Assembly (NCBI GenBank): GCA_965370045.1
Contig: CBDUSI010000008.1
Coordinates: 1 to 61,844 of the forward strand
DNA: 61,844 nucleotides
Source: CAZONU01 sp965370045
GTDB taxonomy: Bacteria > Planctomycetota > SZUA-567 > JAKLDR01
Direction: 5' to 3'
Position 1 is the first letter of the stretch; each line of letters begins with the position of its first letter. The notes under the pieces were generated by a model. It did no database searches and was not told the origin of the DNA. It saw nothing but the letters and a program-made list of their open reading frames with translations. This document shows, piece by piece, positions 50,146 to 57,900 of the stretch. The position numbers and the translations under genes were made by a program.

Positions 50146-51488
50146 GCCTCGCCCTCCGCGGAGCCGGCCTCGGCGCTCCGGGCCTCGGCCTGGACATCGG
50201 CCTCGCCGTTGAGATCTTCGAGCTCGTCGATCTCGTCGGCGGCCTCCTCGCTGGTCAGCTCCAGGAGCACCTGGGTAACGCGCCGGCGGCGCATGCGCCT
50301 GACCGTGAAGGACAGCGCCCCCCGGCGCACGCTGTCGCCCTCGCGGGGGATGCGCCCCAGCAGCGAGGCCACCAGCCCGCCCAGGCGGTCCACGCCCAGG
50401 TCGTCGGGGTCGAGGCCCACCGCCTCGGCCCAGGGCTCGGCGGCCAGGTCCCCGGCCAGCAGGTAACGCGTCTCGGAGAGCTTCTGGATCTCCGGCGGGC
50501 GGTGCCGCTCGTGGGGCTCGCGGATGTCCCCGACGACCTCCTCGACGATGTCCTCCAGGGTCACCAGCCCGGCGGTGCCCCCGAACTCGTCGGCGACGAT
50601 GGCGAAGTCCGAGCGCTCGCGCTCGAACTCGGCGAGGAGCTCGGTGACCATGGTCTGCTCGGGGACGAACTTGACCGGCCGGGCCAGCTCGCCCAGCGGC
50701 CGGGCCGGCGCGCTCAGCGCGTCGAAGACGTCGGCCACGCCGACGATCTCGTCGAGGCTGTCCTTGTACACCGGGAAGCGCGCGTGCCCGGTGCGCGCCG
50801 CGGTAATCAGCAGGGCGCTGGCCGGCCAGTCGGCCTCGCAGGCGTCCATGTCCACCCGGGGCATCATGATGTGGCTGACCCGCAGCTCGGCGAGGTCCAC
50901 GGCCTCCTGGACCAGCCGCCGCTCGTGCTCGCCGATGGCCCCCTCGCTGCCGGCCAGCTCCACCAGGTCGGAGAGCTCCTCGGCCTCCAGGTGGGGAGGT
51001 TCGGCCGGGCGGCCCTCCAGGCGACGCATCAGGCTCACCAGCGCCGAGCGCACCGGACCGGTCAGGTTGTAGAAGTAGCGCAGCGTAGGCGCGAAGAGCC
51101 AGGAGAGCCTCACGGGCATGGAGAGAGCCACGAACTTGGCCAGGATCTCGCCGATCACCACGACGATGACCAGCGAGGTCAAACCGCCGAGTGCCGCGGC
51201 GGTGCGCCCGTAGCCCTTGCCCAGTTCCAGGACCAGCACCGTGCTTATCGCGTAGAAGCTGACGTTGACCAGCAGGTTCCCGAGAAGCACCACGGCCAGC
51301 AGTCCCCGCGGGTCGCCGAGCAGATCCAGCGCCGCGGTCGCGCCGGCCCCCCCGCGCTGCTTGAGCTGTTCGGTTTCCAGGCGCTTCAGTGAGAAGAGCG
51401 CCGCCTCGCTGGCCGAGAAGAAGAAGCTGAGTCCCAGGAGGCCGGCCATCAGAACCAGGCGGCCCCAGTACTCGCTGATGAATTCCAA
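50142..51488 (-). CDS. CNNM/CorC-family transporter with CBS pair and CorC_HlyC domain
   Basis: A 448-residue protein with the full family layout. The CNNM TM domain (SFFFSASEAALFSLKRLE, AVVLLGNLLVNV, VVVIGEILAKFVALSM) occupies residues 1-165. A CBS pair follows (LRVSHIMMPRVDMDAC, GHARFPVYKDSLDEIVGV, FAIVADEFGGTAGLVTLEDIVEEVVGDI), then the CorC_HlyC domain (about 345-420). The Glu-rich tail is acidic. Implicated in Mg2+/Co2+ homeostasis in other bacteria. It lies 44 bases after hisI and overlaps its smaller paralogue. Confidence 0.92.
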   Translation of the reverse strand: MEFISEYWGRLVLMAGLLGLSFFFSASEAALFSLKRLETEQLKQRGGAGATAALDLLGDPRGLLAVVLLGNLLVNVSFYAISTVLVLELGKGYGRTAAALGGLTSLVIVVVIGEILAKFVALSMPVRLSWLFAPTLRYFYNLTGPVRSALVSLMRRLEGRPAEPPHLEAEELSDLVELAGSEGAIGEHERRLVQEAVDLAELRVSHIMMPRVDMDACEADWPASALLITAARTGHARFPVYKDSLDEIVGVADVFDALSAPARPLGELARPVKFVPEQTMVTELLAEFERERSDFAIVADEFGGTAGLVTLEDIVEEVVGDIREPHERHRPPEIQKLSETRYLLAGDLAAEPWAEAVGLDPDDLGVDRLGGLVASLLGRIPREGDSVRRGALSFTVRRMRRRRVTQVLLELTSEEAADEIDELEDLNGEADVQAEARSAEAGSAEGEA

Positions 51489-51532
51489 CTCCTAAGTGAT
51501 CCCCCCAGAGAGAGAAACTGGCATCTTGCGCC

Positions 51533-51916
51533 CTACTTCCCGTAGACCTGGTCCGGATCGAAGAGCTTCTCGCCGTCGGCGACCATGCCGCCGTCGGCGA
51601 CGCGCAGCCTGTAGAAGCAGGAACGGTACCCGGTGTGGCAGGCCCCGCCCTTCTGCACGACCTTGACCAGCAGCACGTCGCCGTCGCAGTCGGTGCGGAT
51701 TTCCTTCACTTCCTGGGTGTGGCCGGAGCTCTCCCCCTTGAGCCACTGCTTGCCCCGCGAGCGGCTGTAGTAGTGGGCCAGCCCGGTTTCAAACGTCTTC
51801 TCCACCGCTTCGCGGTTCATCCAGGCGACCATCAGCACCTCGCCGCCGGCCGCGTCCTGGGCGATCGCGGGGATCAGTCCCTTCTCGTCGAACTTGAGCT
51901 CGTCGATGAAAGCCAT
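51533..51916 (-). CDS. hisI: Phosphoribosyl-AMP cyclohydrolase
   Basis: A 127-residue HisI without a fused HisE. LMVAWMNREAVEKT, HYYSRSRGKQWLKGE, RTDCDGDVLLVKV (metal Asp set) and the zinc motif GGACHTGYRSCFYR are complete. ATG 51916 follows AAAGGGG; the in-frame GTG at 51937 is less likely. Placed 22 bases after the recG stop within a recG-hisI-CNNM unit, apart from the other his genes. Confidence 0.95.
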   Translation of the reverse strand: MAFIDELKFDEKGLIPAIAQDAAGGEVLMVAWMNREAVEKTFETGLAHYYSRSRGKQWLKGESSGHTQEVKEIRTDCDGDVLLVKVVQKGGACHTGYRSCFYRLRVADGGMVADGEKLFDPDQVYGK

Positions 51917-51938
51917 GCCGTTTCCCCTTTCCGCCACC

Positions 51939-54071
51939 TTACGCTACACCGGCCAGCTCGCGGTGTTCGGCGGCCAGCCGCTCCAACCGCTCCTTGAGAC
52001 CGCGGTTCTCCCGTTTGCGAAGCTGCGGGTCCCCGCGGACTATCATCCCGGCATCGCGGCGAGCCAGCTCCAACAGCGGCCCGTCGGCGGCCAGGTCGGT
52101 GAAGCGCAGCTCGGGCAGGCCGTGCTGCCGTTCCCCGAGAAACTGTCCCGGGCCGCGCAGCTTGAAGTCCTCCTCGGCGATCTTGAAACCGTCCTGGGTC
52201 TTGGCCAGGGCGCGCAGCCGGGCGAGGCTCTCCCGGGTGCTGGCGCGCGCGACGCACAGGCACCAGGCCCGCTTGGACCCGGCCCGGCCCACCCGCCCGC
52301 GCAGCTGGTGGAGCGTGGCCAGCCCGAAGCGCTCGGCGCTCTCCACCATCATCACCGTGGCCTCGGGCACGTCCACCCCGACTTCCACCACCGTCGTGGA
52401 GACCAGCACCGCGGTCCTCCCGGAGCGGAAGTCCTCCATCGCCGCGCGCCGCACGTCGGCCTTCATCCGCCCGTGGAGCAGGCCCACTCCGAACCGCTCG
52501 AAGCGGCGGGAAAGCTCGTCGTAGCCGGTCTCGGCGGCGGCGATGTCCAGCTCCTCGCTCTCGGCGATGGCCGGGTAGATGACGTAGGCGCGCTCGCCGC
52601 GGGCCAGTCGCCGGGCGACGAACTCGAGGACCTTCTCCCGGCCGCGCTCGGTGACCACCCGGGTGGTCACCTTCCGCGCCCCGCCGGGCAGCTCGGCGAT
52701 GATCGAGAGGTCCAGGTCCGCGTAGTAGGCCTGGGCCAGCGTGCGCGGAATAGGCGTGGCGCTCATCACCAGGACGTGGGGCGCCGGTCCCTTGCGGACC
52801 AGGCCCACCCGCTGGGCGACGCCGAACTTGTGCTGCTCGTCAAGGACAGCCAGGCCCAACTCCTTGAACTTAACCTGCTTCTGGATCACCGCGTGGGTGG
52901 CGATCACGATGTCGGCCGTGCCGCCGCTCACTTCGGCCAGCAGCCGGCGGCGCTCGGCGACCTTCACCGACCCGGAAAGCAGGACGATGTTCACCCGCGA
53001 GCCGGCCAGCAGCGTCGAGAATGTCCGGTAGTGCTGCTCGGCGAGTATCTCCGTCGGGGCCATTATCGCCGCCTGGCTGCCGGCGGCCACCACGGCCAGA
53101 CAGGCGTAGGCGGCCACTGCGGTCTTGCCGCTGCCCACCTCGCCCTGGAGCAGGCGGTTCATGGGCCGCTCGCGGCCGAGGTCGCGGACGATCTCGGCCA
53201 CCGCGCGCTCCTGCGCCGCAGTGAGTTGAAAAGGCAGCCGTGAGCGGATGTGCTTGTGGACCTTGGCGGACACCCGGTAGCGCTTCACCGCGCCGCGAGC
53301 GGCCAGCTCGGCCCGCCGGAGCGCGAGGACCAACTGCAGGACCAGCAGCTCCTCGTAGGCCAGCCGGCGCCGGGCGGCCCGGACGTGCTCCTCGTCCTCG
53401 GGGAAATGCAGCCCGCGGAGCGCGTCGGCGGCGCCCACCAGCTGGCGCTCGCGACGGAAGTCCTCCGCGAATATCTCCGGCCATTCGTCGGCGGACCCCT
53501 CCAGGGCGCGCCAGACCAGGCGGCGCATGAAGCGCTGGCCCAGCCCTTCGGTCAAGGGGTACACCGGTACCAGGCGGTCGAAGGCCAGCTTGGCGTAGGG
53601 CGTCTCGTCGCCGGGTTCGCCCTCGCCGTCATCGTCTTCGAGTATCTCGAACTCCGGCGAGCTCATTCGCCCGCGGCCGCCGTCGACCTCCGCCTTTCCG
53701 GTGAGGATGATGCGGTCGCCGGCGGCGAAGCGGTCCGCGAGGTAGGGCTGGTTGAACCAGACGGCGGAGAGGGTCCCGCTCTCGTCGGCGACGCTGGCGT
53801 CGACCAGGTAGCGGCCGCCGTGCAGCGAGCGGGCCCGGGTGGAGGTCACCTCGCCGCTGACCGTGGCCTTGCGCCCGGCCTCGAGGTCGGCGATGGCGGT
53901 GCGTTCCCGGCGGTCTTCCAGGCGACGCGGGGCGCTGAGCAGGAGTTCGGCGACGCTGAACAGGCCCAACCGGGCGAGCAATTCCGCCCGCCGGGGCCCG
54001 ACGCCGCGAATGTAGCGCAGTTCTTTCCCGGGAGGGTCTGGGGGTTCTCTACCGCCTGTTTCTTCTTCCAT
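51939..54071 (-). CDS. recG: ATP-dependent DNA helicase RecG
   Basis: A 710-residue helicase that reverses stalled forks and processes Holliday-like junctions. The N-terminal wedge has YIRGVGPRRAELLARLGLFS and PRRLEDRRE. Helicase motifs follow: GEVGSGKTAVA (Walker A), APTEILAEQH, TADIVIATHAVIQ, LAVLDEQHKFGV (DEQH), VMSATPIPRTLA, VSTTVVEVGVDVPEA and QLRGRVGRAG. Length is normal. The ATG at 54071 lies only about six bases after the predicted transcription start, so the mRNA is nearly leaderless. Confidence 0.96.
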   Translation of the reverse strand: MEEETGGREPPDPPGKELRYIRGVGPRRAELLARLGLFSVAELLLSAPRRLEDRRERTAIADLEAGRKATVSGEVTSTRARSLHGGRYLVDASVADESGTLSAVWFNQPYLADRFAAGDRIILTGKAEVDGGRGRMSSPEFEILEDDDGEGEPGDETPYAKLAFDRLVPVYPLTEGLGQRFMRRLVWRALEGSADEWPEIFAEDFRRERQLVGAADALRGLHFPEDEEHVRAARRRLAYEELLVLQLVLALRRAELAARGAVKRYRVSAKVHKHIRSRLPFQLTAAQERAVAEIVRDLGRERPMNRLLQGEVGSGKTAVAAYACLAVVAAGSQAAIMAPTEILAEQHYRTFSTLLAGSRVNIVLLSGSVKVAERRRLLAEVSGGTADIVIATHAVIQKQVKFKELGLAVLDEQHKFGVAQRVGLVRKGPAPHVLVMSATPIPRTLAQAYYADLDLSIIAELPGGARKVTTRVVTERGREKVLEFVARRLARGERAYVIYPAIAESEELDIAAAETGYDELSRRFERFGVGLLHGRMKADVRRAAMEDFRSGRTAVLVSTTVVEVGVDVPEATVMMVESAERFGLATLHQLRGRVGRAGSKRAWCLCVARASTRESLARLRALAKTQDGFKIAEEDFKLRGPGQFLGERQHGLPELRFTDLAADGPLLELARRDAGMIVRGDPQLRKRENRGLKERLERLAAEHRELAGVA

Positions 54072-54083
54072 CGATTCTGGAGC

Positions 54084-54110
54084 TATTATACGCCGCGGGG
54101 CCGGATGTCA
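54084..54110 (-). promoter_or_regulatory. Near-consensus promoter of the recG operon
   Basis: On the minus strand, a perfect TTGACA (54110-54105) and a perfect TATAAT (54089-54084) are 15 bases apart, slightly short. The start would fall near 54077, six bases from the recG ATG. Confidence 0.7.
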
Positions 54111-54259
54111 AATGAACGCGGGAAGATAGGTATCCGCGAGCCGACCTTCCGGTTTGGCCCGCGCGCGAGCTGTAAAGGCGGGAAAAGCTGTCTTTCACTT
54201 GCCGAACCGGCTGTTGAGGAGGCCCTTAGAGACAGGGGAGGGCGAAATGCGTAGCGGAC

Positions 54260-54802
54260 TCAGCCCGACTGTCCGGCGGAACTCTCGAAGTCGCCCAGGA
54301 GGCTCTCGGCGTCGATGCCCCCGCCCAGCCGTGCGGCGTAGGGCTCTGCATCCCGGGCCGGGCCGGCGCCCTCGCGGAACTCGCAATTGACCTGCCGCCA
54401 GCTCAGAATCCGGGCGGCCTCCCGACGCGTTCGAGAGTCCAGCGCCTGTCCGGCGTCCGCCCCCTTCTCGATAAGCACCTGCGCCAGGCTCTTGCCGACC
54501 CGCCGGGCCTCCTCGCGGGCCAGGTCGATCTCCTCGCGCGTGAAGCTCTCCGAGCCCAGCAGGGCTTCCTCCAATGTGTCGGTCTCGTGCGAGGGAGAGG
54601 CCACCATCTTGAGCCGGCCGTCCATGAAGTAGAGCTGCCTCTGCTCCCCGCGGGGACCGGTAACTGTCAACAGGCCGGTGCGGCGCGCGGCGGAGAGCGC
54701 CCGGATGGTGGCGGTCACGTCGAGAGCGTCGATCTGCCTGCGGGACGAGCTGTCCCCGGGCCGGGAGCCGGAGTCTTCGGATTGCTGGGTGCCTCTTGCC
54801 AT
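54260..54802 (-). CDS. DUF4388 (PATAN-like) protein
   Basis: A 180-residue protein. A Ser/Arg-rich start precedes the DUF4388 core: DALDVTATIRALSAARRTGLLTV, GEQRQLYFMDGRLKMVASP, then a helical tail TLEEALLGSESFTREEIDL and GKSLAQVLIEKGA. DUF4388 proteins are common in planctomycetes and myxobacteria and are thought to work in signalling or gliding/polarity modules. ATG 54802 follows GAGGTGGAAG; the longer frame to 54895 has no such site. Alone here, with no response regulator nearby. Confidence 0.8.
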   Translation of the reverse strand: MARGTQQSEDSGSRPGDSSSRRQIDALDVTATIRALSAARRTGLLTVTGPRGEQRQLYFMDGRLKMVASPSHETDTLEEALLGSESFTREEIDLAREEARRVGKSLAQVLIEKGADAGQALDSRTRREAARILSWRQVNCEFREGAGPARDAEPYAARLGGGIDAESLLGDFESSAGQSG

Positions 54803-54950
54803 AGCGACTTCCACCTCTGCGACTCGGACGGAGCGGAAGTCTACTCGTGCGGCGAGTCTTTTCAAGCACCCTTGTCGCACAACCCTTGTCAGCATAAAGA
54901 CTTACAGGGCGGGCCTTGCGCGCAAGCCTCACGGCCGCGCGGGTTTAGGT

Positions 54951-57900
54951 CTATTTCTCGATGGTAATTCTGGTGTGGGCGGCGGGGCCCCAATGCCCTC
55001 CGCCGCTCCTGGCGCGGACGTGGAAGTAGTAGGTCCCCGGCTTGACGTCCTTGAAAGCCGCTCGGGTCCCCGGCCCGGTGATCTTCGCGGGGGGCTCGGT
55101 GTCCGCCTTGTGATCCAGCAGCCAGGAATATCCGCTGATGCCGCTGGCGACTCGCGGCGCCTCCCAGACGAACTCCGGATTTCGCCCGCGCGGCGAGGCC
55201 AGCACGAAGTTGTCGAGGTCCGCGCCCGCCTGGGAACCCGAAACGCTCAGGAGCTTCTCGATGATGGCCAGCCGCCCGCCGGGCCGCTTGGGAAACCTTG
55301 CGGGCATCTTGCGGAGGTCAATTTCGATGCGGTGCCAGCGACCGTCGCATTGTGCGGTCGCCAGCCGGCCCAACTGGTGACGCCAGCTCCCCCTGTGGCG
55401 GCCGAAACCCAGAGTGTGGTGCAGGTTGCCCACCTCCACCATGAAGTCGAAGCTGGTGCGGCGACTCATGCGGTAGTCGAAGGCCAGGTAGCTGTACTTG
55501 GCCGGGTCGAAGGCGCGGGGCCAGAGCTGGACCTCGTTGTGGTTGTCGTGCAGCCGCCGGCCGTTGGTGGCCAGGTACCAGCGGCCCGATCCCGCCCCGC
55601 CGGGGGCGCGGGCCCGCGACCGGTAGGCCATGCCCCGGCGCCAGTTGGCGAAGGTGCCCTGGCCGCGCTCGAAGTCCTGGAAGAGCAAGCGGTCCGAAGG
55701 CACGTAGACTACTCGCGGCGCAGGGGGCTTGGCGGCGTCCTTGGCGGGGGCCAGTTTCCAGGCCCACTTGTGGGCGGCCATGACGTTCCCGGCGTAGTCC
55801 GCCGCCCGGATGCTGCACTTCACCTGGCCGGGGGCCAGGCGCAGGCGGCCGTCGAAGCCGGTCAGGTCCAGCCGCAGGCGGCCCGAGGCCGGGAAGAAGC
55901 TGACCCCCTCGTCGCCGGGCCGGAAGGTCTTGCCGCCGGCGACCAGCTCGACGTCGTGGGCGCTGAGGCCCGAGCCGGTCTCCTCGAAGCTGACCTCGAT
56001 GTATTGCGGGCAGGCGGTGGAGCCCGCCGCGGGGCTCACCGCGGTGACCTTGGGGGCGGTCTTCTCCTGGTGATGCCGCACCTTGAAGCGCCAGTGGGCG
56101 GTCGGCCCCCAGTTGCCGGCGCGGTCGCGGGCGCGGACGTGCAGGTACCAGGTGCCCTCGGCCAGGCCGCCGGGCATCTTCAAGCTCGCGTCCGCCGTCG
56201 TGATCTTCTCCGCCGGGAGGGTGTCCTTCGCGCGGTCGAGCACGGCGGCGTAGCCGGCGATGCCCGACTCGTCGTCGGCCCGCCACTTGAAGACCACCGG
56301 GCGGGAGCCGTTGACCGCCGGGAGCAGGACCCAGTTGTCGATGCGGCAGGCGTTGGAGGTGGTCGATGAGCCCGGGCCCAGGTCGGCGAAGCCGATGCTG
56401 TGAATGATCCTCCGGCGGCGGTAGCGGAGCGCGTGCTCCAGGTCCACCTCGGCGCGGCGCCACTTGCCGTCGGCGGTCCCGCCGGAGATGCGCCCCAGGT
56501 TGAGGGCCCCGCCGCGGGAGTCGGTCAGTTCCACCTCGTAGCGCGCCCCGGCGGAGAAGAGGAGCAGGTTGACGTGGGTGGTCGGCTCGATGCGATAGTC
56601 GAAGCTCAGGACCGGGTAGCGCTTGACGTCGAAGGGCCGCCAGCGGGCCATGGTTCCGATGGTTCCGCCGGTGCGCCGGTTCTCGGCGAGCAAGCAGCGC
56701 CGGCCCCAGCGCGCCCCGTTGCGGACCAGGGTAAGCCGGGCGCCATCGGGGCCGCCGAAGGGCCGCCATGTGCCCAGAGAGCGCTCGAAGTCGTTGAACT
56801 CCAATGGCGCGGGGGCGACCAGCCGCGGCCGCGCCGGCGGGCGCTTGTCGAGCTTGGGGTCGTAGGTAACGGTAAACTCCTGCGAACCGGTCGGTGCGCC
56901 CCCATCGAACCCGCCGTACTCCAGGATCATGCGGTTGGCGCCCGTCTTCATCTCAAGGCCTGCAACGCGCGGATCGAGAACCAGGCCGGCGACGCTGAGG
57001 CCGTCGTACCTGAGCGCCGCCCCGTCGTAGGGAATACGCCGCTCTCCCACGCGCAGGACGAAACGGCGCGGATCCAACCTGGGGAGCTTGGTCTTGAGAT
57101 ACTCCTTCTTGACTCTGGTGCCCGGGACGCGGACGCTGAAGGATGCGCTCATGTGCCACTTGAGGACCGGCCGCTTGGCGGACAGCGACCAGTCCGCAAT
57201 CTCCATCCACTCCCCGGCCCGGTTGCCGCTCAGGCCTTCCAGGAGCCCGGAGTCCCCGACCTCGTAGTTGCCGATGCGAATCTCGTCGACGCGCAGGTCT
57301 TTGAGCGTCGGCTCGGTGGCGGCCAAGAGCGCGCCGAGGTCACAGCGGAACCCCATCCAACCGCCCTTTGCCGGGTATCGCGGCCACTGCCACTCGCCCA
57401 GTGCGCGGAGGTCGTAGCGCCCGCCGTCACGGTTCGCCGGCCCGGCGAGGCGAATGCGGTAAAACCTGCCCTTGCGCACCAGGTAGAGGTTGAAGCGCGC
57501 GCCGGGCGACTTCCGCCATCCGAAAGAGAGCAATCCCTGCTTGGCGAGGTCGATGCCCCCCGGCGGGGCGTAGGCGGCCGCGAAGCTGCCCCCGGCGTTG
57601 GCGTTTTCCAGGCGGAGGACCGGCTTCTTCCCGGCCGTGCGCGGGGCCAGTCGCGCGCCGCTGGTCCCGTCGCGGTTGGCGAAGTGCTTGAACGCATCGG
57701 GCAGCGGGAGCGGCTTGCCCGGTTTCTCGCTCGTGAAAGGGCTGCGCCGCGCGCCGAGAGGCCTGGCGGCCTCCAGCCGGAAGCGCGCCAGGGTGACGCC
57801 GTTGTCCCCCCGCGTCCACAACGAGAGATTGTCCGCGCCGGCCAGCGGCTTAGTATCAGTGAACGAGCAGAGCTTCTCGCCGTCGCCGTAAAGGATCAGG

